From assembly GCF_013823385.1 (NCBI RefSeq), contig NZ_PNMA01000006.1, positions 62,001 through 126,000 on the forward strand: a stretch of DNA of 64,000 nt, written 5' to 3'. Source of the DNA: Hyphomonas sp. (GTDB taxonomy: Bacteria > Pseudomonadota > Alphaproteobacteria > Caulobacterales > Hyphomonadaceae). Of the stretch, positions 39,820 through 48,059 are shown in pieces. The position numbers and the translations under genes were made by a program. How positions within the stretch are numbered: the first letter of the stretch is position 1; every line of letters starts with the position of its first letter. Below the pieces are notes generated by a model that was not told the DNA's origin, searched no databases, and worked only from the letters and a program-made list of their open reading frames with translations.

Positions 39820-41430
39820 CTAGTCAGCCTGCAAGACTCCGAAGTCTGCCCTGAGCTTCTGTTTGTCAATCTTGCCGGTAGCGGCCAGCGGCATTGAGGA
39901 AAGGCGGATCACGGTGTCCGGAATCCACCAGTTCGCAACTTTTCCTTCCAGCGGCGCCAGCAGGGTATCATCGTCAATCTGCTGCTCGCCGCGCAGTTCA
40001 ACGATGAGATGCGGACGCTCGCCCCATTTGGGATGGGGCTGACCGATCACCGCGGCGAGAGACACCTCCGGCAGCGCGCTGATGATTGCCTCTATTTCAG
40101 CTGGATTGATCCACTCCCCGCCAGACTTGATGAGATCCTTGGCCCGGCCGGTGATGATGAGGTGGCCTTCTTCATCAATCCGCGCCAGATCTCCCGTCGG
40201 GAACCATCCGTCTGCATTGGCAGCAGGCTGATCCTGCCCAAGATACCGTTCGACTACGGACGGGCCTCGCACCTTGAGATGCCCTTCGGCGCCACGTTGT
40301 TGCGGCAGAGGATTTCCGCCAGCATCCGTAAGGAGCAGGTCCATGCCAATGGCGGGGCGGCCAGAGAATTCCGGAGACCGCACCGGCGCGCCGGGCGGCA
40401 TGATCACGCCCAGGGGAGAAAGCTCCGTCATCCCCCAGCTCGTCTGCACGATTGCGCCAAGGCCCTGCTCCAGCCGCTGCATCAGCGCAGGTGGCATGGG
40501 CGCGCCGCCCACAATGATCCGCTTCAGTGAGGGGATCTGAAGCCCCGTTTCGTCCAGATAATCCATCAGGCCGAGCCAGACGGTGGGCACACCGACCGCG
40601 ATGGTGACATTCTCTTCGCGGATGAGCCGGGCGAGGCTCGCCCCATCGCTGCGCCGCCCCGGCAGGACGAGTTTGGCGCCCACCGCCGGGGCCGCGAAAG
40701 GCAGGCCCCAGGCATTGGCATGAAACATCGGAACCACTGCGAGCACCGCGTCCAGCGCCGTTATGGCCATGACATCGGCCTGCAGGGCACGGAGCGTGTG
40801 AAGATAGCTTGAGCGGTGAGTATAGGCGACGCCTTTGGGCGCCCCGGTTGTTCCGGAAGTAAAGCAGAGGCCCGACAGGGCCGTTTCCGGAAAGTTGCCC
40901 CAGGCGACCGGGTCGCCCGCACCTTCGGCCAACAAAGTCTCCAAGGATTCAACAGCCGCGCCCCCTGCCCCCGAACCTCGCTCCGCTTCAGGAGTATTGA
41001 TGACGAGTATCTGCCTGATGCCAGGCGCCTCTTCCGCCACCTGTCTGGCCAGCGGCAGAAGATCGGCGTCTACGATCACGATCCGCGCTTCAGACTGGGT
41101 AACCATCGCGGCAAGATGCTCGGCGGTAAGGCGCGGGTTCAGCGTGTGGCACACAGCCCCCATTCCCATGACGCCATACCATGCCTCGACATGGGCGCGG
41201 GTATTCCAGGCAAGCGTTGCCACCCGGTCTCCGGGCTTGACGCTCCGGCGAGACAATAGGCCCGAGACCGCCCGGCACCGCGTTTCCAGCGCCGCATAGC
41301 CGATCCTGTCACTCGATGCATCTGGTGCGTCTCCGGCCGTGACAAGATCCGTGTACGGATGCCATTTGGCGGCATGGGTCAGGAACTTGTCAAGGGTCAG
41401 ATCATAAGTCTGCATGCTGGCTAAATTCAT
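39820..41430 (-). CDS. AMP-forming acyl-CoA ligase of the ester operon
   Basis: 536 aa from the ATG at 41430, overlapping the carboxylesterase stop (41427-41429) in an ATGA junction; an ATG at 41415 is possible. Motifs: FTSGTTGAPKGVAYTHRSS (P-loop, about 190), SWGMTELSPLG (about 336), WFPTGDLARIDEEGHLIITGRAKDLIKSGGEWINPAEIE, and the C-terminal Lys in LAATGKIDKQKL. It activates a medium or long acid to its CoA thioester. In this operon the acid is probably the one freed by the esterases. It is similar in style to 'long-chain-fatty-acid-CoA ligase' FadD-like proteins used for branched or cyclic acids. Confidence 0.9.
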   Translation of the reverse strand: MNLASMQTYDLTLDKFLTHAAKWHPYTDLVTAGDAPDASSDRIGYAALETRCRAVSGLLSRRSVKPGDRVATLAWNTRAHVEAWYGVMGMGAVCHTLNPRLTAEHLAAMVTQSEARIVIVDADLLPLARQVAEEAPGIRQILVINTPEAERGSGAGGAAVESLETLLAEGAGDPVAWGNFPETALSGLCFTSGTTGAPKGVAYTHRSSYLHTLRALQADVMAITALDAVLAVVPMFHANAWGLPFAAPAVGAKLVLPGRRSDGASLARLIREENVTIAVGVPTVWLGLMDYLDETGLQIPSLKRIIVGGAPMPPALMQRLEQGLGAIVQTSWGMTELSPLGVIMPPGAPVRSPEFSGRPAIGMDLLLTDAGGNPLPQQRGAEGHLKVRGPSVVERYLGQDQPAANADGWFPTGDLARIDEEGHLIITGRAKDLIKSGGEWINPAEIEAIISALPEVSLAAVIGQPHPKWGERPHLIVELRGEQQIDDDTLLAPLEGKVANWWIPDTVIRLSSMPLAATGKIDKQKLRADFGVLQAD

Positions 41431-43070
41431 GGGCAGCCATTTCCTGCGGGCGGAATGACCGGTGCCTTTACCCCGATATTCCAGCTCCAGAGTTGCAGGC
41501 CTTCGGCGCGTTGGCGGCACATGACTGTCTCATGCAGGTCAAACATGCCTGGGTCTAGATCGCTGGCGGGCTGCGGCGTGCCGGCAAAGCTCATATAAGC
41601 ATTGCCGGGCGCAAAGGGGCGCCATTGCGGGGCGCCCGCTACTGCCGGCCGGCCATCGCGCGCGAACGAAACCCAATAGCCAAGCATGGCATCGGAGAGC
41701 GCCTGTTCTTCTGCGGTGTCCGGTATTTCTGGCCAGAAGCGCGGCTTGTTCCGCAGATTTCCGAACGCGTACGGTATCTCGGCTGCATGAAACCCCTTGA
41801 GGTCAAGCGCCGCTGCGGCCGGATAGGTATGATCGAAATGATAGAGATAGGCCGCTTCGCCGAGCGCGGCCTGATCCCGCACGAGCCTCGTTGCTGTCCA
41901 GCCATAAAGGGCATCGCGGGGCGCCGCGAGGGCAGATTCCACAAGATCTGACGACGGATAAAGCCGGAGATATTCCTCCGCGATATCCCCATACCGCTCA
42001 CGGATGGCCTCTTCATAAGCCGCTTCGCTTTCCGGAACGGGCAGCATCAGGAAGCGCATGGAGCGGATTTCCCCGCTGTTGAAGCCCGCAAGGATCGGCA
42101 CGGCAGCCTGCGCGCCGGCATCAAACGTGTCCACGAGTTGCCGTGGCAGGGTCTTGCCGTCCACTGTGCCCCAGGGCGCGTAGCCTGCCGCTGCGGCGGC
42201 GGCCGTCAGGGTTTCCCCATCCATGGCGCGCAGACCGGCAAGCGTGTTTGCGCCGGTAGCCTGGGCGATGTAGCTGCCCACATCCTCCGCCGCGAAGTGG
42301 CCATTCCGCGCTGCTTTCAGCTCCGGCGTCGGAATAAGATACGCGCTCTGGGCAATCGCCTTGTGGAAAAGCCCCCGCGCATCGGGCGCGGCCATGAGAT
42401 ACATCACGCTCAGCGCCCCGGCGGACTCGCCGGCAAGCGTGACATTCTCCGGGTTCCCGCCGAAGGCTGCAATATTGCGCTGGACCCAGCGCAGCGCCTC
42501 GATCTGGTCGAGCAGGCCGTAATTGCCGGACACACCGCCGGGCGACTCGGCGCTGAGTTCCGGATGGGCAAGATAGCCCAGCACGCCCAGCCGGTAGTTG
42601 ATCGACACCAGCACCACGCCCGCCTTGGCCAGCGCTGTCCCGTCATAGAGGGGTTCGCCCGAATAGCCTGCCGTGAGAGAGCCGCCATGTATCCACACCA
42701 TCACCGGCGCAGATGCGGCGTCCACCGGCGCCCAGATGTTGAGGGTCAGGCAGTCTTCACTCACTGATTCCGGCGGATTGGCGTAGATACTGCCTTCTCT
42801 GGGGCGCGGCTGAACACAGGCTGGGCCGAAATCAGAGGCGGAAAACACGGCCTCCAACGGGGCGGCGGGAACGGGCGGCTTCCAGCGGAGATCTCCGACG
42901 GGCGCCTCCGCATACGGAATGCCCTTGAAGACATTAACTTCGCCCACAGCGACGCCGGCAATCCTGCCAGCCGGAGAGCTGATGAGAGGGGCACTACCCT
43001 CTGCCTGCGTTGCACACGCGGCCAGCAGCAAACCCGCCAGGCCTGTAAGAATAGCACTCTTCCGTGTCAT
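41427..43070 (-). CDS. Carboxylesterase type B, lipoprotein
   Basis: 547 aa. Lipobox LLLAAC with Cys19 places it on a membrane surface in the periplasm. It has the oxyanion-hole HGGSLTAGY (about residues 128-136), the nucleophile Ser216 in GESAGALS, a Cys-x-Thr-Leu-Asn-Ile-Trp loop (CLTLNIWAP), and an acid/His region near DLKGFHAAEIPYAFGN. It hydrolyses carboxylic esters such as acyl, aryl or terpenoid esters. It overlaps both its neighbours by 4 nt (MFS stop/start and acyl-CoA ligase), so it is translationally coupled. Family length is normal, with no truncation. Confidence 0.92.
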   Translation of the reverse strand: MTRKSAILTGLAGLLLAACATQAEGSAPLISSPAGRIAGVAVGEVNVFKGIPYAEAPVGDLRWKPPVPAAPLEAVFSASDFGPACVQPRPREGSIYANPPESVSEDCLTLNIWAPVDAASAPVMVWIHGGSLTAGYSGEPLYDGTALAKAGVVLVSINYRLGVLGYLAHPELSAESPGGVSGNYGLLDQIEALRWVQRNIAAFGGNPENVTLAGESAGALSVMYLMAAPDARGLFHKAIAQSAYLIPTPELKAARNGHFAAEDVGSYIAQATGANTLAGLRAMDGETLTAAAAAAGYAPWGTVDGKTLPRQLVDTFDAGAQAAVPILAGFNSGEIRSMRFLMLPVPESEAAYEEAIRERYGDIAEEYLRLYPSSDLVESALAAPRDALYGWTATRLVRDQAALGEAAYLYHFDHTYPAAAALDLKGFHAAEIPYAFGNLRNKPRFWPEIPDTAEEQALSDAMLGYWVSFARDGRPAVAGAPQWRPFAPGNAYMSFAGTPQPASDLDPGMFDLHETVMCRQRAEGLQLWSWNIGVKAPVIPPAGNGCP

Positions 43071-44443
43071 GACTTTGCCCTCTCTGCTTCTTCTTTCCGG
43101 ATTGCGTGGGCCAGCCAGAGAAAGAGGAGAACCGCCACGCCGTAGAAAGGCGTCAGCGTATAGAATGCGAGTTGGAGCGAGTTTTCCGGATTTGCCGCCC
43201 GGAACATGTCACTGGCCATGCCGAGATAGGTCGGGCCAAGGCCAAGGCCGATCAGGTTCATGATCAGCAGGAGCAGCGCGCCGGCCAGCACGCGTTGATC
43301 CGGACGAACTTCTTCCTGCACCAGGGTGACGGCGGGCGAGAGATAGAAATAGTTGAAGAAGGTCGGCCCGATCAGGAACAGGAGCGCCAGCGGCCAGCCG
43401 GGCGCCCAGACGAAACCGAGGAAGAAAGGGATGGCCGCCGCCAAGCCGATAGCGGGCACCAGCGCATAGGCAACCTTTGACCTCTGGCCAAACCGGTCCA
43501 CCAGCCAGCCGGACACATACATGCCCGCAGCAACCCCGACGCCGAGCAGGATCGAATAGTAGAGCGCCAGCTCCTGCAACGTCATGTCCTTCTCGCGCAT
43601 CAGGAACAGCGTCGTGAAGTTCAACGTGGCATAGGTGACAAACTGGATGGCGCCGCTGGCCAGCGCCGTGAGGATCAGAACCGGCCGCATAAAGAACATC
43701 CGCATCGTGCCCCAAAAGCCAGAGCCGGATGAAGGAATCTTCCCTGCAGATGGCTCAAGGGAGGGCATGGGACCAACCGGCGCAGGTGTATCAAGCCTTC
43801 CCTTTTCCGGTTCAGGTACGAAGAAATAGACAAAGAGCGCTGTGGTTATTCCCACGATGCCGAGCGAGATGAAGGCTATGCGCCAGTCAAACGCCGCGGC
43901 CATGGAGGCCCCGAACGCAACCCCAAGCGCCATTCCAATGGGAGGGCCGAAATTGAACAGGGCGAGCGCCGTTCCGCGCCGCCCCGGAGGGAAGTAATCG
44001 GAGATGATAGCATAGGATGGCGGCACGCCGCCCGCCTCCCCAACGCCGACCGCCAGGCGGCCCACCACGAGTTGCGGATAGCTGCGCGCAAGGCCGCAGA
44101 AAAGCGTCGCCGCGCTCCAGATGGCGCAGGCAACCGATAGCACCTTCACCCGGTTCGTGCGGTCGGCAATCCAGGCGACGGGGATGCCCAGGATGCAATA
44201 GACCAGCGCAAAATAAAGGCCGGTGATCCGGCCGAGTTGGCCATCGGTGATACCAAGCTCATCCTGGATGGGCTTGGCGAGGATGGAGATGATCTGCCGG
44301 TCCAGAAAGTTCAGTACATAGACAAAACACAGAATGGCGAGAACGAACCAGGCCTTCCCATCCGGCCGCGCATAGGGCGCGGCCGGCGGGACAGCGGTTC
44401 CGGGCGGGGAGGCGGCCTGTACCGCGCTGTCTGGGCTGGGCAT
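43067..44443 (-). CDS. Spinster-type MFS transporter
   Basis: 458 aa with about 12 TM helices. The spinster-like start is LAILCFVYVLNFLDRQIISILAKPIQDELGITDGQLG, then the motif A region ADRTNRVKVL and the DYFPPGRRGTALALFNFGPPIGMALG stretch. It probably carries the compound, or the acid released by the esterases, over the inner membrane. Its stop overlaps the carboxylesterase start by 4 nt and its start lies 4 nt after the TonB receptor stop, so the operon is continuous. Confidence 0.9.
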   Translation of the reverse strand: MPSPDSAVQAASPPGTAVPPAAPYARPDGKAWFVLAILCFVYVLNFLDRQIISILAKPIQDELGITDGQLGRITGLYFALVYCILGIPVAWIADRTNRVKVLSVACAIWSAATLFCGLARSYPQLVVGRLAVGVGEAGGVPPSYAIISDYFPPGRRGTALALFNFGPPIGMALGVAFGASMAAAFDWRIAFISLGIVGITTALFVYFFVPEPEKGRLDTPAPVGPMPSLEPSAGKIPSSGSGFWGTMRMFFMRPVLILTALASGAIQFVTYATLNFTTLFLMREKDMTLQELALYYSILLGVGVAAGMYVSGWLVDRFGQRSKVAYALVPAIGLAAAIPFFLGFVWAPGWPLALLFLIGPTFFNYFYLSPAVTLVQEEVRPDQRVLAGALLLLIMNLIGLGLGPTYLGMASDMFRAANPENSLQLAFYTLTPFYGVAVLLFLWLAHAIRKEEAERAKS

Positions 44444-44447
44444 CGGC

Positions 44448-46724
44448 TCAGAACTCGTAGCTCAGCCGGACACCGACCGTCCGGGGACGGAGCCTGGCAT
44501 AGCGCCCGTCAAGGAAGGCTTCCGGGTGGACATAGGTGATGGAACTGTCGTCCAGCAGGTTCTCGACATAGGCAACTGCTTTCCACTGGTCGCGCGACGC
44601 CCCGGCCTGAAGGTTCACGACCGTGTAGGCATCCGTGTAGTCGAAGGTGGGTGCGACGAGGTTCGGATTACCCGGCACGTTCGGGAACATGCCCGGGAAG
44701 TCGCCGACATAGGCTGCGGTTGCCGCAGCGAACGCATCGGTTTCGCCGCCCATCTTCCAGTCATAGCGGACGGTGGCCGACCCCTGGAAGGTCGGGAAGG
44801 AAAGCGAGATGCCTTCTTCGGCGCCCGACATGGCGGCCTCTGTCGGCGTCACGTCGGTGACTTCGGAATCGTTCAGCGATCCGTTGAGGAAGAAGCTGAA
44901 ATTCTTCGCCGGATAAGCCGCGATTTCAAACTCGAGACCCTTGCTGACCGCGCCGCCGATATTGGTGGCGAACTGGACCTGGTCCGACAAGCGGTTTGCC
45001 TGCACCTGAATGTCCTGCCAGTCGATATAGTAGGCCGCGACATTTGCCGACAGCTTGCCGTTCAGCCAGTAGCCTTTCGCGCCGATTTCATAATTCGTCA
45101 GCGAATCGGAGTCTGCACCATTTGGAATGACGAGGTCATTCGGGTTGACGATACTGACAGCGCCGGCGCGTGCGTTGGCCACCGGGGAGCGGAAGCCGGT
45201 CGAAATAGAAGCATAAGTCGTGACATTCTCGACCGGCTTGTAGGACGCGCTGAGCTTGTAGGAGAACTTGTCCCCTTCGACCTTCAGGCCTTCCACCGCG
45301 GCGACAGGAAATACCGTGATCGGAGCATTTGTGACCCCGCCAAGGGCAAGCGCCAGATAGTTGCTGTTATAGCCGCCTTCATTGGTGAAGCTCTGCACGG
45401 AAGTCGTGGTGTAGCGCGCGCCGCCGGTTACCCAGAACCTGTCCGAGAAGCGATAGGTCAACTCGCCGAAGCCCGCCGTTTCGAACTGGTCGAAATAGCT
45501 GGTGAAGCGGAGGTAATATTCATCCGGCAGGCCGGTAAGACCGCGCGTATCGAGGAACTCCTGAGACGAGCGGTAGTCATAGGTGATGTCGCGGCGCTTG
45601 TTGAAATAGAAGCCGCCGATGATCCAGTCCCAGTTGCCACCATCTGCCGAAGCAAGGCGCACTTCCTGCACGAACGTCTCATCATAGCCGACGGCATCCA
45701 GAGCGAAGGGGATCAGCTGGCCGAACGTGCCGGCGAGGTCGACGATAAACTTTCCGTCGATGTTCGAGTAGGTCGACGAGCTGGTGAAATTGGCGAAGCC
45801 GAGATCATAGTCGAGCGCGAAGTTGTAGGTGGTGAAGTCAGACTGGAAGAGGTCCGGCCGGTCCGTCAGACGGACAAACTTGCCGCGGTTCGGATTGGTC
45901 AGCCCGGAATCATCGGGCTGGCTGTTTTCATGGATAACCATCAGCTGCATATCGAGCGCGTCGGTCGGTTCCCAGCGCAGGATGGCGCGGCCGCCATAGG
46001 AGGTCAGCGAGTTGGCGCCTTCGATGCCGGTGCCGATATTGTCCACCCAGCCTTCTTCGTCGCGGTAGAAGCCGACGACGCGCAGTCCCAGCTTGTCTTC
46101 AGCCAGCGGAATGTTGACCATGCCGTTATAGCGCTGGCGGAAAGCGTCGCCATCGACCAGGCCGTAATCAACCAGGGCGGAGGCTTCGAATTTGCGGGTG
46201 TTGGGCTTTTTCGTCAGGATACGGACAGCGCCGGACAGGGAGTTCGCGCCGAACAGCGTGCCCTGCGGGCCGCGCAGGATTTCCACACGCTCCACATCAT
46301 AGAGGGTCGGGTCAAGGATGGTCGAGTTGCCGTTCGATGAAATCGGCAGTTCATCGATATAGATGGCGGTCGCCGCCTGGAGATTGGCGCCATAACCATT
46401 GGTGGCGATGCCGCGGGTCGTGAAATTGTTGAAGTTGGCGGTCGGCTGGTTGATCACGACGCCCGGCGTTTCGCGGGCAAGACCATCATAGCTGACAATC
46501 CCCTTCTCGGTCAGCGCTTCCTGCTGGTAGGCCGTGACGCTGAGCGGCACATCCTGGAGGCTTTCCTCGCGCCGGGTGGCGGTGACCACTACCTTGTCGA
46601 GGCTGCGCTGAGCCTCCTGCTCTTCTGGCCGGGCCGGCGCCTGCCCGGTTTCCTGGGCGCTGGCGCCTCCGAGCATGGAAAGAACGGCCGCCGCGCTCGC
46701 GGAAGCGAGAATTCTGATCTTCAT
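44448..46724 (-). CDS. TonB-dependent receptor of the ester operon
   Basis: 758 aa from the ATG at 46724, with GGGAGG six nucleotides upstream. The signal peptide ends at GGASAQ near residue 24. The plug holds KVVVTATRREESLQDVPLSVTAYQ (about 45-68, with the TonB-box-like VVVTATRR) and RVEILRGPQGTLFGANSLSGAVRI, the family hallmark. The barrel ends LRPRTVGVRLSYEF. It brings the operon substrate through the outer membrane. The 28-bp palindrome at 46795-46822 lies upstream and a TetR gene follows, so it is probably repressed until substrate appears. Confidence 0.92.
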   Translation of the reverse strand: MKIRILASASAAAVLSMLGGASAQETGQAPARPEEQEAQRSLDKVVVTATRREESLQDVPLSVTAYQQEALTEKGIVSYDGLARETPGVVINQPTANFNNFTTRGIATNGYGANLQAATAIYIDELPISSNGNSTILDPTLYDVERVEILRGPQGTLFGANSLSGAVRILTKKPNTRKFEASALVDYGLVDGDAFRQRYNGMVNIPLAEDKLGLRVVGFYRDEEGWVDNIGTGIEGANSLTSYGGRAILRWEPTDALDMQLMVIHENSQPDDSGLTNPNRGKFVRLTDRPDLFQSDFTTYNFALDYDLGFANFTSSSTYSNIDGKFIVDLAGTFGQLIPFALDAVGYDETFVQEVRLASADGGNWDWIIGGFYFNKRRDITYDYRSSQEFLDTRGLTGLPDEYYLRFTSYFDQFETAGFGELTYRFSDRFWVTGGARYTTTSVQSFTNEGGYNSNYLALALGGVTNAPITVFPVAAVEGLKVEGDKFSYKLSASYKPVENVTTYASISTGFRSPVANARAGAVSIVNPNDLVIPNGADSDSLTNYEIGAKGYWLNGKLSANVAAYYIDWQDIQVQANRLSDQVQFATNIGGAVSKGLEFEIAAYPAKNFSFFLNGSLNDSEVTDVTPTEAAMSGAEEGISLSFPTFQGSATVRYDWKMGGETDAFAAATAAYVGDFPGMFPNVPGNPNLVAPTFDYTDAYTVVNLQAGASRDQWKAVAYVENLLDDSSITYVHPEAFLDGRYARLRPRTVGVRLSYEF

Positions 46725-46794
46725 GATGATCCTCCCTGAGGCGCCTCGTTGATGGGCGCTTGGGAGTTTGGTGAGCCATTCCGGCCTCGCTGTC

Positions 46795-46822
46795 AATATT
46801 CACTCACCCGTGAGTGAATATT
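46795..46822. promoter_or_regulatory. Perfect 28-bp palindrome, TetR operator
   Basis: Arms AATATTCACTCAC (46795-46807) and GTGAGTGAATATT (46810-46822) are exact complements with a CC centre. The right edge of the minus-strand promoter includes TTGACA (46796-46791). It lies 51 bp from the TetR gene stop and about 70 bp upstream of the TonB receptor ATG, ideally placed to block that operon. Confidence 0.85.
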
Positions 46823-46873
46823 ATTTTCGAGCCATCGCCGATTCGCACGTCCGGCGGGCGCCCATCCACGCCC

Positions 46874-47566
46874 TCAGCTGCGCGAGGCGGCCGACTGTTT
46901 GCAGATATCGATGAAGCCGGCCGCCATGAACCGGGCCATGCGCTCCTTCACGGCCTCGAAATCATCCGACTTGCACAGCCCGCCCGACAAGCGGTCAATC
47001 CGGCCGGTGCGGGCCAGCGTGAGCATCAATCCGCCGGTGACGAAATGATAGCCCCAGAAAAGATCCACATCTTCGCATTCCGGCAGGGCCTGCTTCAGAA
47101 TGCCCACCAGACGCAGAACCAGTTCGTCGAAATGCTCATCGAACATTTCGGCGCCGAGCGGCGTATTGGCCACCTGCGCGCCGAGGCTTGCAAAATTCCG
47201 CCAGCCTTCCCCGCCCTGGATGTAGAGATCGAGGTCGGTATCGAGAAACGCCCGCAGCGCGCCCTCCACGGTCGGCTTTCCGCCGCACGATGCCTCGTAT
47301 TCCTCGAGCGCCTTCATGCGCAGCGACCGTGTCACTTCCGCGCGCCGTTTGAAAACCTCGTCGAACAGCTCCCGCTTGTCGGTGAAGTAGTAGTTCAGCA
47401 GGCTGTGGTGAACGCCGACCCGTTTGGCGACATCCCGAAGCGTGACACCGTGCAGGCCGTTAATGGAAAACAGATACTCGGCAGCGTCGAGAATCTGTTC
47501 GGTCATCTCCGCTCTCTGCTCGGCCTTCTTCGACCGTCTGGGTGGCTTTTTCGTTTCGGATGTCAT
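46874..47566 (-). CDS. TetR family regulator of the ester operon
   Basis: 230 aa. Residues 1-25 are Lys/Arg-rich, then the TetR helix-turn-helix ILDAAEYLFSINGLHGVTLRDVAKRVGVHHSLLNYYFTDKRELF (about 25-68). A C-terminal domain contains conserved WRNFASLGAQVAN and WGYHFVTGGLMLTLARTGRIDRLSGG, resembling the DUF/TetR_C subset of fatty-acid or steroid regulators. It is upstream of and co-directional with the TonB receptor operon, with the palindrome in between, and probably binds the operon's acid, CoA ester or substrate. Confidence 0.9.
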   Translation of the reverse strand: MTSETKKPPRRSKKAEQRAEMTEQILDAAEYLFSINGLHGVTLRDVAKRVGVHHSLLNYYFTDKRELFDEVFKRRAEVTRSLRMKALEEYEASCGGKPTVEGALRAFLDTDLDLYIQGGEGWRNFASLGAQVANTPLGAEMFDEHFDELVLRLVGILKQALPECEDVDLFWGYHFVTGGLMLTLARTGRIDRLSGGLCKSDDFEAVKERMARFMAAGFIDICKQSAASRS

Positions 47567-48059
47567 GCCTTCTCCGGCGTCGGTTCAACAGGGACAGGGG
47601 CCGCCCGGCTGTCTCGTCCGACAGGGCTGCACCTGCACGCATCAGGTTTCTCGATCTGATTACCCACGTATCCTTAAGGAAAATCAACCGGGTCTATGTT
47701 GTAGCGGGTTTGCGAAAACACACCTCCCAAGCCCAAGATTTGCCGGGCCGCACGGTCAGGCTCAAAGGAGGCGTATCTCTCCTGGCTCATAGCTTGCGGG
47801 AGGTTTGCCCCTTCTTTCAGTGCGCCTGAGGGGGTCGCGAGCAGGCCGGCAGCAGGGCAAACGAATAAAACAGAGCCGTGAATCCGTCATGTACTGGCGT
47901 TAAGGAGAGGATTTTACGCCCCCACTCCTGACTTTCCCGGCAAGGCCTTATGAACTCTTCGCTTCTGGAAGCATGTGGAAAGCGCTCGAGCCCCTCTTGT
48001 CAGGGCCAGAGCGCGGCAGGTTCTGCTCGCGCCAGGCGGAACGCCCGGTCGATGATGGC
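47567..48059. other. Intergenic region between the TetR and STN-receptor genes
   Basis: About 493 bp without a supported gene. On the minus strand, 47764-47788 reads GAGCCAGGAGAGATACGCC, close to a cobalamin-riboswitch B12 box, and small inverted repeats (CTGTC/GACAG; ATCAG/CTGAT) occur at 47609-47660. The rest of the B12 consensus is not recognisable. It should contain promoters of both divergent genes. No tRNA or small RNA was recognised. Confidence 0.4.

Noticed and set aside
47620-47700. Thiamine-pyrophosphate or glycine riboswitch in the gap upstream of the STN receptor
   Set aside because: The CTGAGA/ACCTGAT and GAAGGAGCAA/CTCAGG core elements were not found in the right order on either strand.
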